Source of the DNA: Acidobacteriota bacterium
GTDB lineage: Bacteria > Acidobacteriota > Terriglobia > 2-12-FULL-54-10
Reading direction: 5' to 3'
Assembly: GCA_009691245.1 (NCBI GenBank)
Contig: SHUM01000003.1
Location: 67,099-99,438, forward strand
DNA: 32,340 bases
Shown: one piece after another, positions 15,423-23,852 of the stretch
How the letters are laid out: every line of letters begins with the position of its first letter
Numbering within the stretch: position 1 is the first letter of the stretch
Made by a program: the position numbers and the translations under genes
The notes under the pieces: generated by a model
Told to the model about the DNA's origin: nothing
The model's database searches: none
What the model saw: only the letters and a program-made list of their open reading frames with translations

Positions 15423-16433
15423 ATGCCCGAGTTTGTTTATCCAAATTATTTGTGGCTGCTGCTGGGAATCCCGGCAGTGATGCTCTTTTGGTTCATCGGC
15501 TTGATGTACCACAGAGTGATGCGCCGCCGCTTCGGCAACCTGGACAATATGCGCGGCATTTCGCGGATATCCTGGGCTGGGCGCGGCTGGATGCGCGGAT
15601 TCTTGTTCGCACTATCGTTAGTCTGCATGATCATCGGGTTGGCCTATCCGCAGATACTGGCCCGCGACCTGCGTCCACTCCCGATGCCTACGGACGTGAT
15701 TTTCATGCTGGACGTATCTCCGTCCATGTATGCCAAGGACATGGACCCGAACCGCCTGGGGCATGCAGAAAAAATTATCCAGCAGTTCATCATGCGGAAG
15801 CAGCCGCAGGATCGATATGCGTTGGTTACCTACAACTTCAACAGCGTCATACTTTCCTATCTGACGCGTGACCCAGAAGGCGTGCTGCTCTATTTTGATT
15901 TTCTGAACCAGACCGAAGAGCCGACGTGGGGTTCCAATATGGGCGCGGCTCTGGTGAGCGCGCTGCGCGTGATTCAGGCTGATGAGATCACCTTCCCGGA
16001 AGAAGCCAAGAAGCGCCGACGGATTTTGGTGATGGTCTCCGATGGCGACGACAATATTGGCCAATGGGGCGCGGTAATGCCTGAAATTGCGCGCCGGCGC
16101 TTGAAGGTTTACTCATTCGGGTTGGGCACAGCCAACGGCGCTCATGTGCCGCATATGTTGAATAATGGCGAAATCGTGAAGTATGTTACGACTGCGGCGG
16201 GTGAGCGCATCCTGACCCGCGCGCAGGCACGCACCATGCGCGATCTTTCCGAGCGTACCGGCGCGCGTTTCTTCCGCGGTGAAGATCAGCGGCAGGTCAA
16301 CGATGCCATGGAAGAAATTTTGGTAAGTGGCAGGCCGGTGGCTGGCTATGAGGCCAACCCGATCCGGCGCGATTTGTTTACACATTTTCTAACGGCAGCC
16401 CTCGCCCTGATGGCCGCCGCGATATTTCTGTAA
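15423..16433 (+). CDS. VWA-domain membrane protein (BatA/BatB-like)
   Basis: This protein has two N-terminal membrane helices (about 8-27 and 58-77), a von Willebrand A domain (about 90-280) and a C-terminal helix (about 317-335), the usual BatA/B layout. The metal-ion site is complete in sequence: Asp97-x-Ser-x-Ser (FMLDVSPSM), a TWGSNMGAAL loop that could supply the Thr, and MVSDGDDN near residue 205. Such proteins work with a MoxR ATPase, encoded next, in envelope stress, metal insertion or complex assembly. The ATG at 15423 has a weak ribosome site. The binding partner is unknown. Confidence 0.9.
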   Translation: MPEFVYPNYLWLLLGIPAVMLFWFIGLMYHRVMRRRFGNLDNMRGISRISWAGRGWMRGFLFALSLVCMIIGLAYPQILARDLRPLPMPTDVIFMLDVSPSMYAKDMDPNRLGHAEKIIQQFIMRKQPQDRYALVTYNFNSVILSYLTRDPEGVLLYFDFLNQTEEPTWGSNMGAALVSALRVIQADEITFPEEAKKRRRILVMVSDGDDNIGQWGAVMPEIARRRLKVYSFGLGTANGAHVPHMLNNGEIVKYVTTAAGERILTRAQARTMRDLSERTGARFFRGEDQRQVNDAMEEILVSGRPVAGYEANPIRRDLFTHFLTAALALMAAAIFL

Positions 16434-16498
16434 GGAAGCCCGACGGGGCGGAGCGCTGCGCAAATCGAATCTGGCGCAGGGTTTAGTGAGGAGGAACT

Positions 16499-17521
16499 TT
16501 GGCAGTAGTTACCCAAGTACAGACGACTGAACAGGCCTGGGAGGTCATCCACGCCATTGAAGCGCAGGTCCAGCGCGTAGTCGTTGGGCAGGAAGATCTG
16601 ATCCGAAAAATCTTGATTGGCCTGTTCGGCCGCATCCCGTATTCGTTCAAGAAGGGCGAAGGCGAGATGGCCGGCTCGGGCCATATCCTGCTGGAAGGCG
16701 TCCCCGGACTGGCCAAGACGCTGCTGGTCTCCGCCGTGGCCAGCACCTTTCACGCCAAGTTTTCTCGAATTCAGTTCACGCCCGACATGCTCCCCGCCGA
16801 CATTCTGGGTACCCGCATCTTTGACGCAAGAACCGCCGAGTTCCGGACACAGAAAGGTCCGATCTTCGCCAACATCGTCCTGGCTGACGAAATCAACCGC
16901 GCTCCGCAGAAGACCCAAAGCGCGTTGCTTGAAGTCATGCAGGAGCGCCAGGTAACCATCTCCGAGACCACCTATCCAATGGACGATCCGTTCTGGGTAT
17001 TGGCGACTCAGAACCCGGTCGAACAGGAAGGCGTCTTCAGTCTGCCGGAAGCGCAGCTCGACCGCTTCGCCATGATGATCCGCGTGGTTTATCCGACGCC
17101 AGAATATGAATTCAAGATGCTGACCTCCAAGCTTGAGGAATTGAGACTGGAAGCTGTTGCGGAACCCGCCACGGTGGTTCAGATTCGCCAGCTTGCCAGC
17201 AAGGTGCATGTGGACGACAAGGTCCGCCGCTACATCGTGGCCGTCGGCCAGGCCACTCGCAGCACCAATGCGGATTGCCTGCCGATCGTGAAGGAGATGA
17301 TTCAGTACGGCGTCTCTCCGCGTTCCTACCAGCATTTGCTGGCCATGGCGCGCTCCGCGGCGTTCTTCCGCGGCAGGGACTATGTATCGCCCTCAGACGT
17401 TAAATACATCGCCACCGATGTGCTGCACCACAGAATGACACGCACCATCCGCGCTGAAGTGGAAGGCGTGAGTACGGACGAAGTCGTCGCGGAAGTGCTG
17501 CGCCGGACATCCATCCCATAG
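16499..17521 (+). CDS. MoxR-family AAA+ ATPase
   Basis: This is a chaperone-like ATPase that typically acts with VWA proteins to mature or activate target complexes. Walker A is LLEGVPGLAKTLL (about residues 65-77), Walker B is NIVLADEINRAPQKTQSALLEVMQE (about 122-146), followed by sensor 1 (VLATQNPVEQEG) and the lid domain ending GVSPRSYQHLLAMARSAAFFRGRDYVSPSDVKYIATDVL. The length (340 aa) is normal. The start is TTG at 16499, with AGGAGG four bases upstream; no closer ATG fits. It lies between a VWA gene and a DUF58 gene, the classic MoxR neighbourhood. Confidence 0.95.
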   Translation: MAVVTQVQTTEQAWEVIHAIEAQVQRVVVGQEDLIRKILIGLFGRIPYSFKKGEGEMAGSGHILLEGVPGLAKTLLVSAVASTFHAKFSRIQFTPDMLPADILGTRIFDARTAEFRTQKGPIFANIVLADEINRAPQKTQSALLEVMQERQVTISETTYPMDDPFWVLATQNPVEQEGVFSLPEAQLDRFAMMIRVVYPTPEYEFKMLTSKLEELRLEAVAEPATVVQIRQLASKVHVDDKVRRYIVAVGQATRSTNADCLPIVKEMIQYGVSPRSYQHLLAMARSAAFFRGRDYVSPSDVKYIATDVLHHRMTRTIRAEVEGVSTDEVVAEVLRRTSIP

Positions 17522-17546
17522 GGGATTCCATAAAGGGAGAAGTTGG

Positions 17547-18437
17547 TTGCTACCTCCGGAGATTGCTAAAGAACTCGCGTACCTTGAGATTTCGGCTTCG
17601 CGCCGAATCCGCAGTCTGCGCTTCGGCCAGAGCAGAAGCCGCATTCGCGGGTCCGGATACGAGTTCGAGAGCCACTACAAGTACCAGATCGGCGAAGATT
17701 TGCGCCGGGTGGATTGGAACGTTTCCGCGCGCATGCAGGACCTTTTCCTGAAACGGAACTTTGAAGAAAAGGAAGTGGTCGTTTTCATCGTGGCTGACGT
17801 GTCGCGGTCCATGCGTTACTCCACCGCGGAATACTCCAAGCGCATGCGCATGGTTCAGGTGGCTGCCTCGTTGGCCTTTTCCGCCACGGAAGACAACTGC
17901 CATCTGGGATTCATGGCGTTCTCTGACAAAGTGGAAGCTTACGAGCCACCCCGAAAAGGAAAAGGGCATGTTTGGCGCGTCATCGATCGGCTCTATGGCA
18001 TGGAGCGCAGCAACACGGGCACAAATTGGGAAACTGCCTTGCGGTTTCTGCGCAGCCGCCTGAATCGCATGTCGATCATCTTTCTGCTCTCGGATTTTGT
18101 TGCCAGTCCGGATACTAAGGACTTGCAGGATATCCCCGATTTCAAGGCGATCGCCCGGCGGCATGATATTGTGCCCATCATTTTTGAAGATCAATTGGAG
18201 ACGAAACTACCCACTGGGCATGGTCTACTGCGTTTCCGGTCGTCCGAGGGGAAGGGCGAAATGACCCTGAGTCTTTCCTCCAAGCAACGCGATCAATATG
18301 AGGCGATTGTGGAGCGGCGCAAGCAGAGTTTGCGGGATTTGTTCTTTTCGCTGGGGCTGGAATGCATGTTCCTTCCAGTGAGCGAGCCATTTATGGATCC
18401 TCTGATGGAGTTATTTGAAAGGCGGAAGAAAGTATGA
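17547..18437 (+). CDS. DUF58-domain protein (VWA-like partner of MoxR)
   Basis: The central DUF58 signature is clear: GSGYEFESHYKYQIGEDLRRVDWNVSARM (about residues 36-64). A VWA-like fold follows, with Asp-x-Ser-x-Ser as ADVSRSM, TGTNWETALRFL and IIFLLSDFVAS. It has no membrane helix, so it is probably cytosolic and acts with the MoxR ATPase encoded 25 bases upstream. The start is TTG at 17547, with AGGGAG seven bases upstream. Its stop overlaps the next ATG (ATGA at 18434), so translation of the two is likely coupled. Confidence 0.93.
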   Translation: MLPPEIAKELAYLEISASRRIRSLRFGQSRSRIRGSGYEFESHYKYQIGEDLRRVDWNVSARMQDLFLKRNFEEKEVVVFIVADVSRSMRYSTAEYSKRMRMVQVAASLAFSATEDNCHLGFMAFSDKVEAYEPPRKGKGHVWRVIDRLYGMERSNTGTNWETALRFLRSRLNRMSIIFLLSDFVASPDTKDLQDIPDFKAIARRHDIVPIIFEDQLETKLPTGHGLLRFRSSEGKGEMTLSLSSKQRDQYEAIVERRKQSLRDLFFSLGLECMFLPVSEPFMDPLMELFERRKKV

Positions 18438-19522
18438 ACAGGATACGTCAGAATTGGATTTTTGCGATTGCCGGACTGGCGGTGGCCGTGGTGTTATTGC
18501 TGGCCGCGCCCCGGAACCTCTCGGCCTGGCAAATGGGTGGCAGTGACCACGATGCTGGCGAAGAAGAGATGCTCACCGGAGAGACCAATCAAACACGGCA
18601 GCCGCAGGGTGGTGCTCGTGGCAAGGCACCCGTGGCCCCCCTCAAGGAAATCGAGCTTACTACGCGTCTGGACCAGACGGCCGTCTGGGTTGGCGATCAG
18701 TTTCATTACGCGATCATTGTCGAGCACAAACCTACCGTCGAGTTCGTGTTGGACAACTTGAACAAAGACACCATCAACATGGACCCGCTGCGGGTTTATA
18801 ACGCAAGCTACTCCGTTAGCGAACTGAAGAGTGGCAACAAACGGTTGTTCCTGGACATCACGCTGGCCAGCTTCGCCGTGGGCGAGGACAAGGTGCAGAT
18901 TCCGCAGTTGACGCTGTTCTTTTTCCGCAAGGATGCGACCACAGTCAGTGCGGAAGAGAAGGCCGCTGAAAGCCTGACAGTTCCCGGTCCTATCGTCGGA
19001 CTGCGCAGCACGCTAACGCCCGATGCCGCTGACTTGCGCGATGCCGTTACAGTCAATGGCTGGCCCAGGGGTCGTTGGGTGTTTGCGGGCATGGGTTGGT
19101 TTGCCTTGAGCATACTGGTGCTCGGCGTAGCGTGGGAGGGTTATGGAATGTTCAAGGCTAGTACGGGGCGCACCGGTCCTGACCCCCGTAAGGCGATGGC
19201 TGCGATTCAGCAGCGCTGGAATGACTATGTTCCCTCCGATTTCTCTGATCCTCAGAAGGTCATGGACTTCTATGGCCGCTCGTATCAGGACGTAAAAGCT
19301 TATGTTGGCCACATGATTGACGTTCACACGGAGGGCTTGACGGCGGACGAAATGAAGGAAGAACTGTCCAGCCAGTCTACCGAATCCTATCTTGCCGACA
19401 AAGTTGGTCGAGTGCTGGGCATGTGCGAAGACGTTCGCTATGGCCGCAATACCAATGGGTCAGTTGGCGATCCGTCCGGGTTTGTGTCTGATGTGCGAGA
19501 TATCTTGCAGGCTGGACGGTAA
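18434..19522 (+). CDS. BatD-like periplasmic/membrane protein
   Basis: This is a 362-residue protein with an N-terminal signal or anchor (residues 8-32, ending LSAW), a beta-rich extracytoplasmic domain (about 70-200, starting IELTTRLDQTAVWVGDQFHYAIIVEH), a membrane helix (about 212-235) and a helical cytoplasmic tail of about 125 residues. The Gly-rich linker at 35-65 is acidic and then basic. The layout and position match BatD-type proteins, though sequence similarity is too weak for me to assign the family with certainty. It is coupled to the DUF58 gene by an ATGA overlap and followed by a second VWA gene. Confidence 0.72.
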   Translation: MNRIRQNWIFAIAGLAVAVVLLLAAPRNLSAWQMGGSDHDAGEEEMLTGETNQTRQPQGGARGKAPVAPLKEIELTTRLDQTAVWVGDQFHYAIIVEHKPTVEFVLDNLNKDTINMDPLRVYNASYSVSELKSGNKRLFLDITLASFAVGEDKVQIPQLTLFFFRKDATTVSAEEKAAESLTVPGPIVGLRSTLTPDAADLRDAVTVNGWPRGRWVFAGMGWFALSILVLGVAWEGYGMFKASTGRTGPDPRKAMAAIQQRWNDYVPSDFSDPQKVMDFYGRSYQDVKAYVGHMIDVHTEGLTADEMKEELSSQSTESYLADKVGRVLGMCEDVRYGRNTNGSVGDPSGFVSDVRDILQAGR

Positions 19523-19587
19523 TTGGATTCCTTGATTCCAGCAGGCGAGTTCGGGTCAACGAAAAAGGTTTAGGAAGAAAACAGGGA

Positions 19588-20619
19588 ATGGGCATTAGTT
19601 TCACGCATCTCGAGATTGCTCTCTACGCAATTCCTCCGCTTGTGCTGTTGTTGATCTATCGATTGCTGCGGCGGAATTACTGGAGCAATTCCCTCGTCGA
19701 CATCATGAACGAGGAGATTGGTCCGCCCAATCCCGTGCTCCGTTTGCCGCGGTTGTTGGAAATCGCCGCCTTGGGATTCCTGCTGGTAGCTCTGCTCGGA
19801 CCGGTCTTTCCGTTTCAGTTGAATCGCATTGAGCGCGGCGGATTGCAGATCATGTTCGTGCTGGATCTTTCGCAAAGCATGGAAGAACCGATTGGTCGCG
19901 GTGCCAATGTGGCGGCTGTTACCACCGTAAATACCTCACCTCCGCCGCAGTTCTCCAATCAGAGCACGGTAGCTCCCCCGCCTACCGTCGGCAGCAAGAT
20001 GGAGGCGGTAAAGGCTAGCGCCTTGGCGTTTGTCAATAAACGCACAGGAGATGCCATCGGACTCTCCGTTTTTTCCAACAATGGCTATGTGGTCAGCCCA
20101 GCGACGTTTGATCATGAGAGCCTCATACAGTATCTGCATATGACCGGAACCCACACACTAGTCAATGAGGGGTTCACTGCTATCGGCGAAGGATTGAACT
20201 CAGCCAATCGGTATTTTGCCTTCAGCCGCCAGAAGAACCGTAAGCAGTCCAAGGGTCAGGTCATCATCTTGTTTACGGATGGCGACAACAATTACGGTCG
20301 CGATCCCATGACCGAGGTGGAGCGCGCGAAAACCGAAGGCACCAAGATTTACATGATGGGTGTGGCGCTCCAGCCAGGCGCATCACAGCAGATTGCCAAT
20401 GCCGTTTACTCCACCGGTGGACAGTACTACGACGTTCGCAATCCAGGGCACCTCGAAGGCGCATTCAACCAGATCAATGATATTGAGAAGGGTATTTTCT
20501 ATACTCTCCAGCTCACCGAAAATCAGCCGGCCTATTTCATCTTCGTTCTTCTGGCGCTAGGATGCCTTGCGTTAAGGCTGTTGCTGCACGCGATCCCGCA
20601 ATTTGTTGACCTCAGTTAA
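19588..20619 (+). CDS. second VWA-domain membrane protein (BatB-like) with loop insertion
   Basis: This protein has the same layout as the first VWA protein: two N-terminal helices (about 10-27 and 58-77), a VWA domain (about 88-290) and a C-terminal helix (about 312-333). The metal site is Asp93-x-Ser-x-Ser (FVLDLSQSM), with the Thr probably in NEGFTAIGEGL and the acidic loop LFTDGDNNYG. Right after the first motif is an insertion of about 40 residues rich in Pro, Ser, Thr and Val (ANVAAVTTVNTSPPPQ and on), unlike the first VWA protein. It ends the Bat-like cluster; 245 bases without a clear gene follow. The two VWA proteins may form a pair as BatA and BatB do. Confidence 0.9.
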   Translation: MGISFTHLEIALYAIPPLVLLLIYRLLRRNYWSNSLVDIMNEEIGPPNPVLRLPRLLEIAALGFLLVALLGPVFPFQLNRIERGGLQIMFVLDLSQSMEEPIGRGANVAAVTTVNTSPPPQFSNQSTVAPPPTVGSKMEAVKASALAFVNKRTGDAIGLSVFSNNGYVVSPATFDHESLIQYLHMTGTHTLVNEGFTAIGEGLNSANRYFAFSRQKNRKQSKGQVIILFTDGDNNYGRDPMTEVERAKTEGTKIYMMGVALQPGASQQIANAVYSTGGQYYDVRNPGHLEGAFNQINDIEKGIFYTLQLTENQPAYFIFVLLALGCLALRLLLHAIPQFVDLS

Positions 20620-20864
20620 GCCGCCTTGGCTACTACTGATGTCAACTGGCCAAAAAGGCGTCCCGATCAGGGGGAGTCAACTGTTGCACGGGCACTCCAT
20701 TACCGCCCCCTGCCATTTGCTGCCTCACTCATTGCTCGCCTCTATGCAAATTCTGGACCGGCCAACTCGCGCTGGTTGGCCAAGGTTGTTTGGTCACCAG
20801 GAGAGCGCAGGCAACTCGGCATCTTGCAGAATGAATCAAACTCTTTAGAAAGGACCTTCATCAG

Positions 20865-21479
20865 ATGATTGGCTCCCCTAGCGAAATCGCAAACAAGAGA
20901 TTACCTGCCGCCATCCTGCTCGCAGTTATATCCTCGGCGAATCTATATTCGCAGGGGGCGGCGATCGCGCAACCCCCTGTGAATCCCAAGACGACGACTC
21001 GATTGACGCTGGGGAGTGCCTCTGGAATGCCCGGCTCCTCGGTTGTTGTCCCCATCTATTTCACGCCGGCCGAACAGGACGCCGTGGGACAGACAAGCCT
21101 GACTATCAGCTTTGTCAGCAAGAACCTGAAATTTTCCAAAGTCGATCTAGGGGCCGCCGCCGAGTTGAGTAATGTCGAGATCAAGACGGAAACCAAGGAT
21201 GGCAAAAACGATCAGGGCCTGGAGACCACGGCGCTGACCGTGCGCGCCGTGGTTCCCGGCGAGGCAGGCAAAGCGATACCATCTGGACTGCTCGGTTATC
21301 TCTCCTTTAACATTCTGGAGACAGCGGTTCCCGCGAACATCTCGCTGCGCGCGGAGGCTTCCGCTCAGTTAGCGGGAAGCAGCAAAGCGGCTGGCGACGT
21401 TCGCGCCTTCGGTGCTCAGGTAGAAGTACTCGCCGAGGGAGAAGGCGGCATGGTGGCGTGTTTCTTTTTTACACACTAA
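20865..21479 (+). CDS. secreted cohesin-like domain protein
   Basis: The first 36 residues include a signal peptide (LPAAILLAVISSANLYSQGAAIAQ). The rest is beta-rich and opens with TTRLTLGSASGMPGSSVVVPIYFTP, the usual first strands of a cohesin or carbohydrate-binding-module-2-like fold, followed by LTISFVSKNLKFSKVDLG and a strand ending GLLGYLSFNIL. It ends abruptly with a Gly-rich turn and aromatic tail (MVACFFFTH). An AAGGA ribosome site precedes the ATG. No dockerin or cellulosome gene is near, so it is probably a surface or periplasmic adhesion or assembly domain. It stands 89 bases before the efflux-related genes and could be their first gene or unrelated. Confidence 0.65.
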   Translation: MIGSPSEIANKRLPAAILLAVISSANLYSQGAAIAQPPVNPKTTTRLTLGSASGMPGSSVVVPIYFTPAEQDAVGQTSLTISFVSKNLKFSKVDLGAAAELSNVEIKTETKDGKNDQGLETTALTVRAVVPGEAGKAIPSGLLGYLSFNILETAVPANISLRAEASAQLAGSSKAAGDVRAFGAQVEVLAEGEGGMVACFFFTH

Positions 21480-21568
21480 CCGACGAAGTTTACGGGAATG
21501 GCTCGGAAATAAAATACTGGACTCATTGTGAAACATCGTTATTGTAGGACAATGATTGTGGCCATGGC

Positions 21569-22321
21569 ATGACAAGCAGATACAAAAGGACTCGAATTTT
21601 CGGAAACCCCATAGCGGCTGTGGTGTGCGCGGGATTCCTGTTCGTCATGCTTGCCGCATATTGTCAATCTGCGCAAGCTCAGCAACCATCCAATCGGGGC
21701 GCCGGGGGCAATTCACCGGTTACTCTTGCGCAATTCCGAGAAATGATCGCGAAGAATCAGCCTAAGCCGGCCAATACAAAAGTCCCCCTCCCTCCTCCCG
21801 ATTACCATGCAAGCGACGAGACCTTTCTGCAAATTCTGCTGGCGCAAGCTGGTGCTGCCGCCGCTCGCCAGAGTCAGGACCGCCTTGCCGGCTGGAATCA
21901 AGCCATTCAGCTCAGGCTGGAAACCCAGAGCATCTCGTCGCTGGATGCCGAAATACTCGCACATGCTGAAAAGCAGACGGCTTCTGAAGTGGCACGGCTG
22001 GAAGCCAATCGGCGGCGCGCGATCGCGCGAGCCAACGCCGTGGCGGGACGTCCAACAGCAGAGCCTTTGCTGGCCGTCGTCGAGCCGGCCCCGCCCTCCA
22101 ACGAGGATGCGCAAGGGCTTGAATTGTTCGAGAGGGATGTCGTTCCGCGCGGGCAGGAGCTGCTCAAGAAATTATTCCAATCCTACTCGGTGGGTGGCGT
22201 TTCCGTCAGCGAACTTCTCTGGCAGGAACAGCAGGCCACGCAAGTGGAAATGAATTATCGCGTGTGGGCGGTTACGACGGCATTCGAGGCTACCGTTAAC
22301 GCTTCGTCTGGTGGTCGATAA
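21569..22321 (+). CDS. short TolC/OEP-like helical secreted protein
   Basis: A signal peptide (residues 1-38, ending AQAQ) is followed by a helical protein of about 210 residues. Two segments resemble outer membrane efflux (OEP) repeats. Residues 95-165 (IQLRLETQSISSLDAEILAHAEKQ to RANAVAGRPT) match the hairpin before the usual LLG-P turn. Residues 185-248 (LFERDVVPRGQELLKKLFQSY, then GGVSVSELLWQEQQATQVEMNYRVW) match the final hairpin. Full outer-membrane factors have about 420-480 residues and two such repeats with beta strands between; this one is about half. It is encoded just before the adaptor and RND genes, in the place of the outer-membrane channel. It might be a deletion derivative, a minimal channel subunit or a periplasmic accessory. 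Confidence 0.55.
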   Translation: MTSRYKRTRIFGNPIAAVVCAGFLFVMLAAYCQSAQAQQPSNRGAGGNSPVTLAQFREMIAKNQPKPANTKVPLPPPDYHASDETFLQILLAQAGAAAARQSQDRLAGWNQAIQLRLETQSISSLDAEILAHAEKQTASEVARLEANRRRAIARANAVAGRPTAEPLLAVVEPAPPSNEDAQGLELFERDVVPRGQELLKKLFQSYSVGGVSVSELLWQEQQATQVEMNYRVWAVTTAFEATVNASSGGR

Positions 22322-22379
22322 GCAGTCGATAACGGGCAGGGAAGCGGAAATCCAAGCCTGGAAGGAGTAAAATCAAGGT

Positions 22380-22952
22380 ATGAGAGTTCCGCTTGCACCA
22401 TATCGCCCATTTCTTTGGTTTGGCTTGGCCGTGATTCTCAGTTTCTTGCTGTCTCTTCCCTTGGCGGCTCACGAATCCGGATTTCCTGAAAAGACGCTGA
22501 AGAGTGTCTTCCCGGAGGCAACCGGATTTACGGCGCGCAATAAATCGCTGACTGCGGCGCAGGTAAAGCGCATTGAGCAGGCTTCTGGCAGCAAGCTTCA
22601 CGCCAATGATAATCCAGCCACCTTCTATGTTGCAGTCGGCAAGAGCGGCGACGGCTCGGGCGTGCTCGGCATGGTGCTTGTGGTGGACACGAATGGTCTG
22701 AAGGGCGCTATCGATATGGCGATCGGGTTGAAGAGAGATATGACCATTCACCGCGTGGTCATCGTGCTGAACAAGGACGATCCCGGTCTTGCCGCCGCCA
22801 CGTTTCTGGACCAATTCAAAGGCAAGAATGCCGCCGCGCCGTTGGTGGTGGGTAAGGATATTCGATACTCCGGGGCGGCTGCGGCAGCGGAGGCGGTCGC
22901 CGCCGCAGTCCGCCGTGGGTTGCAAATATTGACCGAGGCCAGCAAGCCATAA
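22380..22952 (+). CDS. FMN-binding-domain-like exported protein without flavinylation Thr
   Basis: An N-terminal signal or anchor (residues 10-30) is followed by a domain that fits the FMN_bind pattern of RnfG, NqrC and NosR. It has GSGVLGMVLVVDTNGLKGAIDMA (about 92-114), then HRVVIVLNKDDPG, FLDQFKGKN, and finally DIRYSGAAAAAEAVAAAVRRG (160-180). In flavinylated members the last motif reads S/T-G-A-T, with FMN attached to the Thr. Here it is SGAA, so covalent FMN is not expected. It may bind a ligand non-covalently or have a structural role. AAGGAG precedes the start. The adaptor gene follows after 18 bases, so it belongs to the efflux transcript. Confidence 0.68.
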   Translation: MRVPLAPYRPFLWFGLAVILSFLLSLPLAAHESGFPEKTLKSVFPEATGFTARNKSLTAAQVKRIEQASGSKLHANDNPATFYVAVGKSGDGSGVLGMVLVVDTNGLKGAIDMAIGLKRDMTIHRVVIVLNKDDPGLAAATFLDQFKGKNAAAPLVVGKDIRYSGAAAAAEAVAAAVRRGLQILTEASKP

Positions 22953-22970
22953 AAGTGACCGTCGAATGAA

Positions 22971-23852
22971 ATGTCAATGAGGATGCACGGCCAATCCCGC
23001 AGCGACTTTCCGCGAAACGCTTCACTGCGCCGAAGCGTCTGCCGCGCCTTGCTTTTATGTTTTGCCCTGCCATTGGGCGCATCGTTACTGCGCGCGCAAT
23101 CCACAAACTTCCTGGGCAAGGTGGTTCATCTCCCGGATTCCAGCGCTGAAATCTTCTCGCCCGCCACGGGTCGTACGATTTCTCCCAAAGAGAAGCCTTA
23201 TACAGTCGGCGACCGTGTGAAGAAGGGCGACCCCGTAGTCATCATCGAACACCGCTACAATATGCACGATCAGGCGCATATCTCCAACCAGCGTTGGGAT
23301 TTGCTGAAAGTATTACTGGATACTCGCTACCGGGCGTTGGTGGCGCGTGTCGCACGCGAGCGCGGCGAGCGCCTAATGAGCTTGGGCAATCTCTCGGGCC
23401 AGCAGTTGCAGCATATGCAGGCGGAGGAGCTGGACGCCAGGGCGGAATACGAAAAAGCCCGCACTCTGATTGGTCAGCAGGACGAACAGATCGGCAATGT
23501 GTCGCCAACACGGAAGCCGCTGGCTTCGCCCATTGACGGTGAAATCGCCGAGGCGACCTTTACACAAAATCAAACGGTGAATGAGGGATTCAAGCTGTAT
23601 CGCATCGTGAATCTCGCGCAGGTCGGCGTAGCGGCGCGCGTAATTGAGTCGCAGTTCCGCCCGTGGCCCATGGGTACAACGGCGGGGATACGCTTCGACA
23701 ATCTGCCGGGCAAAGTTTTCACCGGCACGCTGGAAATCATTGAACCCGCAGTTGATCCGGAAACGCGCACCCGCGAATTGATCTTTCGCGTCAGCAATCC
23801 GGATGAGCTTCTCCGCTTCGGCATGATTGGCCGCGTGGAGGTGACTCAGTGA
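22971..23852 (+). CDS. periplasmic adaptor (HlyD/MFP family), first of two
   Basis: This is a 293-residue adaptor linking an inner-membrane RND pump to an outer-membrane channel. A signal peptide (residues 20-43, ending LLRAQ) is followed by the first half of a lipoyl/biotinyl-like domain (EIFSPATGRTI, VGDRVKKGDPVVII), a coiled-coil hairpin (about 100-175), the second half (PLASPIDGEIAEATFTQNQTVNEGFKLYRI) and a beta-barrel domain (VGVAARVIES to MIGRVEVTQ). It lacks the membrane-proximal domain seen in longer members. Its stop overlaps the GTG start of the second adaptor gene, so the two are translationally coupled and may assemble together. Confidence 0.88.
   Translation: MSMRMHGQSRSDFPRNASLRRSVCRALLLCFALPLGASLLRAQSTNFLGKVVHLPDSSAEIFSPATGRTISPKEKPYTVGDRVKKGDPVVIIEHRYNMHDQAHISNQRWDLLKVLLDTRYRALVARVARERGERLMSLGNLSGQQLQHMQAEELDARAEYEKARTLIGQQDEQIGNVSPTRKPLASPIDGEIAEATFTQNQTVNEGFKLYRIVNLAQVGVAARVIESQFRPWPMGTTAGIRFDNLPGKVFTGTLEIIEPAVDPETRTRELIFRVSNPDELLRFGMIGRVEVTQ

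Noticed and set aside
20626-20868. 80-codon ORF between the second VWA gene and the cohesin-like gene
   Set aside because: It starts with TTG without a ribosome site, has no domain, and overlaps the start of the next gene. It is probably non-coding spacer.
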